Source of the DNA: Desulfovibrio sp.
GTDB taxonomy: Bacteria; Desulfobacterota; Desulfovibrionia; Desulfovibrionales; Desulfovibrionaceae
Reading direction: 5' to 3'
Assembly (NCBI GenBank): GCA_031282465.1
Contig: JAITDR010000027.1
Location: 1-17,460, forward strand
Length of the DNA stretch: 17,460 nucleotides
In this document: in pieces, positions 6,303-13,743 of the stretch
Position numbering within the stretch: position 1 is the first letter of the stretch
How the letters are laid out: each line of letters starts with the position of its first letter
Translations under genes and position numbers: made by a program
The notes under the pieces: generated by a model
The model's input: only the letters and a program-made list of their open reading frames with translations
The model's database searches: none
Told to the model about the DNA's origin: nothing

Positions 6303-6342
6303 GGCGGGTGACGGCGCCCTGCCGAAAGACCGCCCGTCGCCG
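6303..6342 (+). repeat. Structured intergenic repeat, copy B
   Basis: This 40-bp segment upstream of the vgrG-like gene is the partner of 5375-5413. Its outer stem GGCGG/CCGCC and inner stem CGGC/GCCG are unchanged. The apical loop is GCCCT instead of TCTCT and the internal loop GTGA/AAAGA instead of GAGA/AAGA, so every difference falls in a loop. It ends 13 bases before the Shine-Dalgarno of the next gene, where a leader structure could influence translation. Confidence 0.6.
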
Positions 6343-6367
6343 GCATCGCCCCGACAAGGAGGAAGTC

Positions 6368-7984
6368 GTGCCCGCTCCTGAACCCTGGGAATTTTCCTCA
6401 GCCCCCTTACATGCCGATGCATGCCGCGTGCTGGCCTTTACCGGCACGGAAGCCGTCGGTGAAGGATATGTCTTCGACATCCTGCTTGCGGCATCCAAAA
6501 CCGGGCCGAAGCAGGCGCGCGCCCTGCATGAAGCGCTTATGCGCGCCCCCATGATTACCCTGACAGGACGTGCAAAATCCGGAAAGCTGTTCTCATGGAA
6601 CGGTATTGCAGGGAAAATATCCTATATCTTCCCGACTGAAGCGGGCGCGATATACAAGGTGACCCTGCGTCCGCGCTCCTGGAGACTGCACAATGCCGTT
6701 CATTCGCGTATTTTTTTGAGCCTACCTCTGCCTCAACTGCTCAACAAACTTCTGGCGGAAGAGGGATTGTCCGCCGGTACGGACTTTGCGGACGAGATGA
6801 AGGAGCGTTACACAGCGCGCCCCTTCACCTGCCAGTATAACGAGAGTTCCTTTGCGTTCCTGTCGCGCATGCAGGAGAGGGCGGGCGCATACACCTATAT
6901 ACGCCAGACGGATAACGGGGATACGCTGGTCCTTGCGGACAGCAAAAGCACGCCTGACTCCCTTGCCCCGCACGATGCCCTCGACCGGCGCGACGGCACG
7001 GAACCGGAAACTGTTTTCGCCTTTGCCCGTACCTTGTCCGACGGGCCGAACAAGGTGACCCTGCGCGACTATTCCTCAGAAGACCCCGGCCTGACCGTGG
7101 GCAAAGCCCAAGGATCGGGCGGCAATCCGTGGGGGCATGGGGAATGCGCCTTTTACGGCGGCTTCGGTATCTTCGACGAAATAAACTGCTACAGCAAGGA
7201 GTTTTCCCGGGGAGACGCGAAAGCGGCGGCGGACAGGCTGGCCTCAGTGCATCTTTCGGCTCTGGCTTGCGCAGCGGAACAGGCCGAAGGGCGAAGTACC
7301 GTCCCCTGGCTGCGGGCAGGCTGTACCTTCGGTCTGGGCACGGAAAGATATCTGATTGTGCGGGTGCGCCATCGTTGCGTCATGCCGGCCGACAGTCTGG
7401 AAGGGCGTATCGTCGAGAGGGCGCTGCAGGGCGGTTTTTTCTCCGGAAGCACGGCATCGGGCTACGGGAACGGGTTCGTCTGCCGCCCCCTCGACGCGGG
7501 ACCCTATGTCCCGGAAAAACGCACCCCGAGACCTGTCGTAGCCGGGATAATCCACGCCGGGATTGACGCCGCCGGCAGCGGCGACTACGCGGAGCTGGAC
7601 AAACACGGACGCTACAAAGTCAAGTTTCCCTTTGCGGAAAAGGTGTTCTACGCGGATACGGACAAACCCGGCGACGGCAACAATTCCGTGCCCTTGCGCC
7701 TGATGCAGACGCACGCCGGCACGGGGTCGGGCATCCACTTCCCGCTGCTGAAAGGCGTGGAAGTGCTGACGGCCTTCATCGAGGGCGACCCGGACCGACC
7801 GGTCATTCTGGGCTGCCTGCCCAATGCCTCCATGGCCGGCCCGGTGGTGGACGTAACCGCGCAGACCAATGTCATCAGAGCGCCTGCAGGTCACGGCATG
7901 ACCCTGATTGATACAAAAGGACAAGAGGAACTGCGCCTGGAATCGGCCGACAAAAAAACCCGTATCAGTCTCTTCCTTTCATAG
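6368..7984 (+). CDS. vgrG: T6SS spike protein VgrG (short form, C-terminal needle missing)
   Basis: This 538-residue protein forms the trimeric puncturing tip of the type VI secretion system. The gp27-like part covers about residues 15-370, including the family block C-Q-Y-N-E-S-S-F-A-F-L-S-R-M-Q-E-R-A-G (155-173). The gp5-like OB fold follows (about 405-487: D-K-H-G-R-Y-K-V-K-F-P-F, then R-L-M-Q-T-H-A-G-T-G-S-G, G-V-E-V-L-T-A-F-I-E-G-D-P-D-R-P-V-I-L-G), then I-R-A-P-A-G-H-G-M-T-L-I-D. The protein stops 30 residues later at R-I-S-L-F-L-S, where full-length VgrGs continue into a beta-helical needle. Start is GTG 6368 with AAGGAGG 5 bases upstream. The downstream gene looks like the missing tail. 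Spike genes of this kind sit beside the effectors they deliver. Confidence 0.88.
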   Translation: MPAPEPWEFSSAPLHADACRVLAFTGTEAVGEGYVFDILLAASKTGPKQARALHEALMRAPMITLTGRAKSGKLFSWNGIAGKISYIFPTEAGAIYKVTLRPRSWRLHNAVHSRIFLSLPLPQLLNKLLAEEGLSAGTDFADEMKERYTARPFTCQYNESSFAFLSRMQERAGAYTYIRQTDNGDTLVLADSKSTPDSLAPHDALDRRDGTEPETVFAFARTLSDGPNKVTLRDYSSEDPGLTVGKAQGSGGNPWGHGECAFYGGFGIFDEINCYSKEFSRGDAKAAADRLASVHLSALACAAEQAEGRSTVPWLRAGCTFGLGTERYLIVRVRHRCVMPADSLEGRIVERALQGGFFSGSTASGYGNGFVCRPLDAGPYVPEKRTPRPVVAGIIHAGIDAAGSGDYAELDKHGRYKVKFPFAEKVFYADTDKPGDGNNSVPLRLMQTHAGTGSGIHFPLLKGVEVLTAFIEGDPDRPVILGCLPNASMAGPVVDVTAQTNVIRAPAGHGMTLIDTKGQEELRLESADKKTRISLFLS

Positions 7985-8031
7985 TAAAGCGCTTGGAACT
8001 GAACAGGGACAGCAATGTAAGGAGATGCAAA

Positions 8032-8634
8032 ATGCCCGAGCCCGATGGAATGATAGTTGATTGCGGGGGAAAGTATGATGAGTATGTTGCAGGAGCAAAA
8101 GTAAGTTGCTATCTAGGATCAAATTCAGGCATAACTGTAGGAAATGAAAATAAAATTAATGTTTCTGAAGAAAACTCAGTCAAGCTCGGTATACAATTAG
8201 CGGCAAATATAGGAATAGCTGTTACAGTCTTTGCAAATTATAAAAAAGATATTGGAACACAAAATTTCAAAATCTTGGGGAAAGGAGATACGGTTTCTGC
8301 AATAAGGAGTGATTTAGACGCAATATCTAAAAAAATTTTCGGTGAAGAATCAAAAGTTGTAGGACAAGAGAAAAAAGTTGCTGCAGAATATCAGGAAGTT
8401 GCTGCAGACCATGGAGAAGTTTTAGCAAAAGAAACTATGACTGTCGCTCAAAAACTGCAAATATTGGCATCTTATGTTTCTACTATAGGTACTGAAACGC
8501 AGAATATAGGCAGTCAAACCACAACAGCAGGCAGTTTAACGACAACGGCGGCAACATCAACAAATACAAGTACGACAAATACGACAACTGCGGTGACGCG
8601 TAATGAAATAGCCACATTATTTACTATTCTCTGA
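8032..8634 (+). CDS. AT-rich protein resembling a detached VgrG tail, with seven-residue repeats
   Basis: I do not recognise this 200-residue protein as a named family. The N-terminal ~75 residues are Gly/Val/Asn-rich with G-x-x-x-x-V-x-G spacing (D-E-Y-V-A-G-A-K-V, G-I-T-V-G-N-E-N), like the repetitive C-terminal part of VgrG proteins. Residues 88-199 form 16 consecutive heptads, starting V-S-A-I-R-S-D and passing through V-A-A-E-Y-Q-E, T-I-G-T-E-T-Q, T-A-G-S-L-T-T; the first half is charged, the last Thr/Ser/Asn-rich. Start is ATG 8032 with AAGGAG 7 bases upstream. Base composition is very different from the neighbours: 8281-8340 has 19 G+C of 60, against 36 of 60 at 9121-9180. Role inferred: extension of the VgrG needle or a cargo. 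A frameshift-split vgrG is the alternative. Confidence 0.6.
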   Translation: MPEPDGMIVDCGGKYDEYVAGAKVSCYLGSNSGITVGNENKINVSEENSVKLGIQLAANIGIAVTVFANYKKDIGTQNFKILGKGDTVSAIRSDLDAISKKIFGEESKVVGQEKKVAAEYQEVAADHGEVLAKETMTVAQKLQILASYVSTIGTETQNIGSQTTTAGSLTTTAATSTNTSTTNTTTAVTRNEIATLFTIL

Positions 8635-8645
8635 AAAATACCGTG

Positions 8646-11600
8646 ATGAAAGTATACAAGGACAACGAACACAGCGTCACCCTCAGTCCTTTTTCTTGGC
8701 GGGGAAAGCGTTACCTGACGGTCTGCGTCGGCCTGTACACGGCGTTCGACGCGGAAACGGGGCAGAGCCGCCTGCGCGCGGAGCAGGATTTCTGGAAGGA
8801 GGCGCCGGACCTTTTTGCGTCTCTTGAACAAGCACCCGTTATGGACATGGGCCTGCCCAAGCCCGGGGCGGAGGTTTTGGTCGCGGGTTTCTGCCGCACA
8901 CCGGGCGGCAAGGCGCTCCGAGCGCTTGAAGTCGCCTTTCGCGTGGGTTCCCTTGCCCGGCGTATCGCCGTGTTCGGAGACAGACAGCGCCTGCCCGGCG
9001 GCGGTTTCACCGATCCTCTGCCCTTCACCGCTATACCGCTTGTCTGGGAAAATGCTTTGGGCGGTCCGGATTTTCCCGCCAATCCCGTCGGCAAAGGTCT
9101 GGGCAAAAACAACGAGCCGGCGGCGCAGGTCCCGAATCTGGAAGATCCGGAGCATTTCATCCTTTCCGGCCGGGATATGCCGCGCCCGGTCTGCCCCTTC
9201 CCTGTAGCTGTGGAGAACCCCGAACGGCGCGCCTTGTCCGGCACCTACGACAAGTTTTGGTTGGAAACGCGCCGGCCCGCCTACCCCGACGACCTCAACC
9301 CGGACTTTTTTTACTCGGCTCAAAGCGCACAACGCCTCAAGGTCCGCCCGGACATCGCGGACAACGCCGGCGACGCGCTTTTCTTCCGGGGCGACGAAGA
9401 GGTGGAAATCATCGGTATGCACCATGCCTTCCCCTATATCCGCGCCCGCCTGCCCGAACTGCGCATACGCGCCTTTGTGACCGCGGTTGAACAGTTTATG
9501 CCCTTCGCCTCCGCCGCTGCCGAACCGTATACATCCTCCGCGGGCGGACCGCATACGCGCGCTGCGGACGCATCGGTGTCCGGCACGCAGCCGCGCTCTT
9601 TGCCCTATGTCAAGGATTCGGAACAACCGGGCATATTTCGGGAAGTGCGCCTGCGCGCGGATACGGTCTGGTTGCTCCCCGACCTCATGGGAGCCCTTGT
9701 CCTGCACAGGGGGCTGATCTTCGTCGAAGACGACGAAATGGACGATATCCTCCGCGTTTTCGTGGTGACCGAAAAATTGTCGGATGCCCCGAAATCTCCG
9801 GAATACTATCTGGAAGAACAGAAAAAGCGCATACACCCCTCCGTGGAAATCGACCTCGCCCCCTTCATAGAGGCGCAGACTGCCTGCGCCAAAGCCGTCA
9901 AGGCGGCGCGGGATCTGCCGAAATTTTTTGCTCGGATAAAAAAGGACTTTCCGGACCAAAGCCCGACCATGCCTTTCAGCTTGGGGGACATGGCCCACTC
10001 GGCACGGGAAACCCTGGACGGAGCGCGCTCTACCCTGGATCAACTGGAAAAGCAGATGCTCGCTCAACGCGAGCAATTCAGCCACCTGATGAGCTTCGAC
10101 CTGAGTGCGTTTCCCGCGTTGCGCGCCGATCTGGACGCGCAGGAAAAAAATTTGCGCCGCATGCTCGGGCGTGCTGAAAGAGGACTGGGCCGGGCGGAGA
10201 CGCAGGCACGGATGCAGCTTGCGGGGGGGCGCGCGCAACTGCGCGCCGCACTGGACAAGATCAAGGAAAAAGAGGGGGCGGCCCCGGACAAGGCCGAGGC
10301 AGGCGTGCGGTCCATACAGGAAGCCCTCGGTAAACTGGACGGCTTCACTATTGAAGGCGTTCTTTGCGAACCGCAGCCGCTGAACCCCTGGCACGACCGT
10401 GGTTTCCGCCTGCTTATCGCCGCGCGCCGCGCCCTGCGCCGCGACGACGAACTCCTCGCCCGCCTTGCCGCACTGGGCTTGGAAAAAAGAACTCTGGAGG
10501 ATGCCTGGATCGGCTGTGCCGGTGAAGCGACGGAAGAAAAACCTGAAGCTTGGGGATTGCCCCCCGGCCCCGCCTTTACGCTGCCCGCCGGCCTGTATGT
10601 CCCGCGCTTCGCCGGTCGGGCGCTCGTCGCCCTGCGCATTTACCCGCTGAACGACCGCAACGCGCCGGATGCCGTCCTGTTACGCGGGCCGGGCACGGAA
10701 GCGCGGGCCGTTTTCCTCGTCCCCGGTTCGGTCGACACGCCGCTTTTCATCCCGGCATCCCATCCGGGCGGAGCCGTATGCGTTGTGCCGGAGGACCTGT
10801 CCGCCCTGTTCGCCGAGCAGGAAACCGGTGATTTCTGCGACATCGTCGTCGCCCCGGACCCTGCCGCATCCGCTGATGTCCCCGGCCTGCCGCCCCCGCT
10901 TCCGGCGGAGGACGCGTTTGCGGCCGGCACTCAACCCCTGCCCCGGCCGACGGTTATCATCCTGCCTCCCGAAGCGCAGGGCAAAAGCCTGTTCGCGCAG
11001 TGGGCGAAAGCCGTTCCGAGCGCGCTTCCGCTTTTTCTGCCGGAAGGCTGCCCGCATGTCCTGTCCCTGGCAGGGCAAGGGAAACGTCTGCGCAGGCTGC
11101 TTCTGGATATCCTGCCCCCGGAACTCGCCGACAGGCACGACTTCGATTTTCCCCTGCCGTCTCCGGACGGCCCGCCCGCGCCCTTTACCCTGAACATGCC
11201 TCTGCCCGCAAAAGAGGAAATGAAGGGACGCATCAATACCTTGATCGAGGAAGTGCGGGCGCATTTTCCCGACCCTGGAAAAGTTGTCGCTGAAGAATCG
11301 ATCAAAGCGCGGGAGCAGACGTTGGGCATCCTGCGCGGCATGAAAAGGGTGCCGCAGGAGGTTTTCGACAAAGTGGAAGCCGCCTTTGCCGAGGCCGCCC
11401 GACCCAAGCCCCTGCCCCAGACGGAAAGCGTCGCCGCGGTGATGGAACAGGCCCTTGCCGCCCTCAAGGAAGCGCGGGGCGCGACTATCTCCGACAGGAT
11501 TCCCGCCGGGGAACGCGCCGAAATCGCGGCCGTCTACGACAAAGCCGAGAAAAAATTGCGCGTACTGGGTAAGCATCTCGCGCCCCTGGACAAACTGCGC

Positions 11601-12719
11601 GCGGAAGGCGAGGCCAAGCTGCGGGCGCTCGGCAAAGGCGAACTGCCGGAAGACGTCAAGGCCGCCTTTGCCGCGCAGGGCATGGACCCCGACGCCCTGA
11701 AACAACTCACGCGCGAGGATGTGCGGGCAATGCTCGCGGACGGGCAAAGCCCGGCCCGCAAAAATCTGCAAGGGCTCGACCTTTCCGAACTGGACTTTTC
11801 CGGCGTGGACCTGAGCCATGCCGTCTGCACCGGAACCCGGTTCAACGGCTGCGCCATGCGGGGGGCAACCTTCACCTTCACCGTTGCCGCCGAGGCGGAT
11901 TTTACCGGGGCCGACCTGCGTGGGGCGCGTTTTAAGCAGGCCGTGCTGCAAAAGGCCGTGTTACGCGCGGCGGACTTCCGCAACGCCGACATGGAACTGA
12001 CGAATTTCAGTGAATGCGATGCGGGCGGCGCCTTGTTCGACAACGCATCGCTCAACCTGTGCACTTTCGGCAAAGCCGATATCGGGGGAGCGCGGTTCAG
12101 CGGGGCAACGCTGTCCTTGTGCGAGTTCGGCGAAACGCGGGCCGCGAGGACGGATTTCCGCAAGGTGCGCGCCTTCAAGTGCCTGTTCCGGCAAACGACG
12201 TTTGCCGGGGCGCGCTTTGAGGACGCGGTTCTTCCGGAATGCCTCTTTCAGGGTACGGCCTGCGCGGGCTTGTCTTTTGCCGGAGCGGATCTGCACAAGC
12301 TCCGCACGGACGCGGAAGCGGACTTTTCCGGCGCGGATTTTTTCGGGGCCGACCTGCGTGAGGCAACGCTGGACATGACCCGTTTTATTGATGCGGATTT
12401 CTACGGCGCGCATCTGGAAGACGCTTTTTTTACGCGCTGTGACCTGAGCCGTGCGCGTCTGGACGGGCTGCGGGCGGCAGGTTGCCGTTTCATAAAATGC
12501 GATCTGGGCGGCGCAGATCTTTCCGGCACGGATCTGCACAGCGGCTCGTTGCGCAAGTGCCGACTGACCGGGGCGGAACTCGCCGGCGCCGGACTTTGTG
12601 CGGCTGATCTGCAGAACCTGGTGGTCGGCAACACCGGCTTCGCGGGCGCTGATCTGCAACGCACGGTACTGGAAGGCAAAGAAGAGGCATTACGGCACGT
12701 GTCGCAACGCTGCTCCTGA
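8646..12719 (+). CDS. Giant DUF2169-pentapeptide repeat protein of the T6SS (adaptor or effector)
   Basis: This protein has 1357 residues. The first ~330 match DUF2169, a domain found next to vgrG and PAAR genes that loads effectors onto the spike: L-S-P-F-S-W-R-G-K-R-Y-L-T-V near the start, R-L-P-G-G-G-F-T-D-P-L-P-F-T-A-I-P-L-V-W-E-N-A-L-G-G-P-D-F near 118-145 and N-P-V-G-K-G. A helical, charged stretch follows (about 400-565), then an unrecognised ~280-residue globular part (575-850), another helical stretch (855-1030), and from ~1037 to ~1348 a long run of pentapeptide repeats (A-D-F-T-G, A-D-L-R-G, A-R-F-K-Q type), which form a right-handed beta-helix. The start is ATG 8646 (a GTG is directly before it); there is no strong Shine-Dalgarno, so translation is probably coupled to the preceding stop, 11 bases away. 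No obvious enzyme motif was seen. Confidence 0.85.
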   Translation: MKVYKDNEHSVTLSPFSWRGKRYLTVCVGLYTAFDAETGQSRLRAEQDFWKEAPDLFASLEQAPVMDMGLPKPGAEVLVAGFCRTPGGKALRALEVAFRVGSLARRIAVFGDRQRLPGGGFTDPLPFTAIPLVWENALGGPDFPANPVGKGLGKNNEPAAQVPNLEDPEHFILSGRDMPRPVCPFPVAVENPERRALSGTYDKFWLETRRPAYPDDLNPDFFYSAQSAQRLKVRPDIADNAGDALFFRGDEEVEIIGMHHAFPYIRARLPELRIRAFVTAVEQFMPFASAAAEPYTSSAGGPHTRAADASVSGTQPRSLPYVKDSEQPGIFREVRLRADTVWLLPDLMGALVLHRGLIFVEDDEMDDILRVFVVTEKLSDAPKSPEYYLEEQKKRIHPSVEIDLAPFIEAQTACAKAVKAARDLPKFFARIKKDFPDQSPTMPFSLGDMAHSARETLDGARSTLDQLEKQMLAQREQFSHLMSFDLSAFPALRADLDAQEKNLRRMLGRAERGLGRAETQARMQLAGGRAQLRAALDKIKEKEGAAPDKAEAGVRSIQEALGKLDGFTIEGVLCEPQPLNPWHDRGFRLLIAARRALRRDDELLARLAALGLEKRTLEDAWIGCAGEATEEKPEAWGLPPGPAFTLPAGLYVPRFAGRALVALRIYPLNDRNAPDAVLLRGPGTEARAVFLVPGSVDTPLFIPASHPGGAVCVVPEDLSALFAEQETGDFCDIVVAPDPAASADVPGLPPPLPAEDAFAAGTQPLPRPTVIILPPEAQGKSLFAQWAKAVPSALPLFLPEGCPHVLSLAGQGKRLRRLLLDILPPELADRHDFDFPLPSPDGPPAPFTLNMPLPAKEEMKGRINTLIEEVRAHFPDPGKVVAEESIKAREQTLGILRGMKRVPQEVFDKVEAAFAEAARPKPLPQTESVAAVMEQALAALKEARGATISDRIPAGERAEIAAVYDKAEKKLRVLGKHLAPLDKLRAEGEAKLRALGKGELPEDVKAAFAAQGMDPDALKQLTREDVRAMLADGQSPARKNLQGLDLSELDFSGVDLSHAVCTGTRFNGCAMRGATFTFTVAAEADFTGADLRGARFKQAVLQKAVLRAADFRNADMELTNFSECDAGGALFDNASLNLCTFGKADIGGARFSGATLSLCEFGETRAARTDFRKVRAFKCLFRQTTFAGARFEDAVLPECLFQGTACAGLSFAGADLHKLRTDAEADFSGADFFGADLREATLDMTRFIDADFYGAHLEDAFFTRCDLSRARLDGLRAAGCRFIKCDLGGADLSGTDLHSGSLRKCRLTGAELAGAGLCAADLQNLVVGNTGFAGADLQRTVLEGKEEALRHVSQRCS

Positions 12720-12784
12720 CCGCAGCGTACGCGGGGAATGCGTGCCCCGCCCGGCAACAACACGACAAACACGGAAGGTTCGCA

Positions 12785-13189
12785 ATGTTCATGTTAAGTA
12801 TGGGAGCGGGGACGGACATGTCTTTTCCGGACGTATGTCTTACGCCCGCCGGACCGGCAGTGGTGCCTGTTCCCTATCCCAACACGGCGTTGAGTTCCGC
12901 CACCGCTCCCGTTGTGCCCAATGTGCTTGTAGAATGCACGCCTGCACTGAACCAGACGTCAAAAGGTCTCGTCAGCGCGGGCGATCAGGCGGGTGTGCTG
13001 ATGGGGGTGGCTTCGCACACGATGTCCGGTCAGACATCGTACAACGCGGGTTGTTTTACGATAAAAGTCGGCGGCGCACCCGCGCAGCGCCTGACAAGCG
13101 TGACCGGACAGAATTGTCTGGCGGTGATGCCCAATTCCGTGGGCGCATGTATTGCTCCCAGTCAAACCACACTGCTCAGCCTGGGCTGA
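12785..13189 (+). CDS. PAAR-like DUF4150 T6SS tip protein
   Basis: This 134-residue protein matches the DUF4150/PAAR-like family that caps the VgrG spike. It shows the family's F-P-D-V-C-L-T-P (14-21), P-V-P-Y-P-N-T-A-L-S-S (28-38), a G-D-x-A-G-V core (66-71), and a later I-K-V-G-G-x-P-A-Q-R-L-T-S motif. Length is that of a bare tip domain, with no toxin domain fused at the C terminus, so the toxin activity, if any, must be in a separate protein. ATG 12785 has GGAAGG 6 bases upstream; a second ATG three codons later is possible. It is the last gene of the cassette; with VgrG and the DUF2169 protein it forms a complete tip-plus-adaptor set. Confidence 0.85.
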   Translation: MFMLSMGAGTDMSFPDVCLTPAGPAVVPVPYPNTALSSATAPVVPNVLVECTPALNQTSKGLVSAGDQAGVLMGVASHTMSGQTSYNAGCFTIKVGGAPAQRLTSVTGQNCLAVMPNSVGACIAPSQTTLLSLG

Positions 13190-13381
13190 ACGCGTCCGAA
13201 CCTGCGGCAACATCTTCCCGCCGGTGACGTGAACACTGCGCCGCACACGAAAGGCAAGCCCGAAAATAGGTTTTCCCCGTCGATATTTTTTTATCAATAC
13301 AACAGAGTCAATCTGCTCTCTGCATTGCCTCAAAAATTCAGAAGGTCACAAAACTGTATCTGTTATCATAATATACTGAGT
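13190..13381. other. AT-rich non-coding stretch after the T6SS cassette
   Basis: No gene with a ribosome binding site was found here. The stretch becomes AT-rich from about 13270 and has several TATAAT-like words (around 13366-13400) on both strands, but no pair of boxes with correct spacing stands out. A weak GAAAA/TTTTC hairpin at 13261-13275 followed by a T-rich run could act as a terminator for the T6SS cassette; the stem is too AT-rich to call. Confidence 0.35.
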
Positions 13382-13489
13382 TTACATAATATTACGATAT
13401 AAAGCCGAAAAGTACAGAGTGACCCTGATCCATACGATATGCTGCTTGCATTCCCGTTCGGCGTGGGTTATGCTGTTTTCACTTCCCAT
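13382..13489 (-). pseudogene. tnpA: N-terminal remnant of an IS200-like TnpA transposase
   Basis: The 35-codon frame starts M-G-S-E-N-S-I-T-H-A-E-R-E-C-K-Q-H-I-V-W-I. IS200-type Y1 transposases begin with a similar block (S-L-S-H-T-x-W-N-C-K-Y-H-I-V-F), after which P-K-Y-R-R-K is expected; here the frame runs into R-V-T-L-Y-F-S-A-L-Y-R-N-I-M and a stop. The H-x-H and tyrosine catalytic residues are lost. AGGAGG (13496-13501) lies 6 bases before the ATG, so the original signals survive. Recognised from family memory only. Confidence 0.5.
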
Positions 13490-13590
13490 AGTCAGCCTCC
13501 TGTTTTTGAACTTTGACCGGTTCACCGCGGGAGGTTTCTTGCACTCTGTCCCGAAAAGTCGAACTTTGGGAATCCCCGGCAAAGCCGGGG
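13382..13590 (-). mobile_element. Remnant of an IS200/IS605-type insertion sequence
   Basis: A decayed transposase start (13382-13489, minus strand) is preceded by an AGGAGG Shine-Dalgarno and, about 85 bases upstream, by a perfect GC hairpin CCCCGGC-AAA-GCCGGGG (13574-13590). IS200-group elements carry such a subterminal hairpin ahead of tnpA instead of inverted terminal repeats. The rest of tnpA and the right end were not found. The hairpin could alternatively be an unrelated terminator. Confidence 0.5.
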
Positions 13591-13709
13591 TTTACCGGCG
13601 TTACTGATTTCCGCAGAAATCGGTAAGGTCAATGCTCCGCAGAACGCGGCGCGGGGCAAGGCGTATCCGCGTTTGCGCCGCTGCCGATCCCTCGGTAACA
13701 TGTTCACCT

Positions 13710-13715
13710 TATAAT
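13710..13715 (+). promoter_or_regulatory. Candidate -10 box for the aminotransferase operon
   Basis: A perfect TATAAT lies 28 bases before the chosen aminotransferase start, giving a plausible short leader. No good -35 hexamer is found 16-18 bases upstream, so an activator or extended contacts might be needed. Confidence 0.35.
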
Positions 13716-13743
13716 GCGTATATCAGTAGTTAAAGGAATGGTG

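Noticed and set aside
8514..10394. Long minus-strand open frame opposite the DUF2169 gene (626 codons); similar long ones at 13723-15048 and 15012-16433.
   Set aside because: They mirror strong plus-strand genes with recognised motifs; long antisense frames are expected in GC-rich coding DNA. Their translations are Arg/Gly/His-rich with no family motifs, and no ribosome sites were found.
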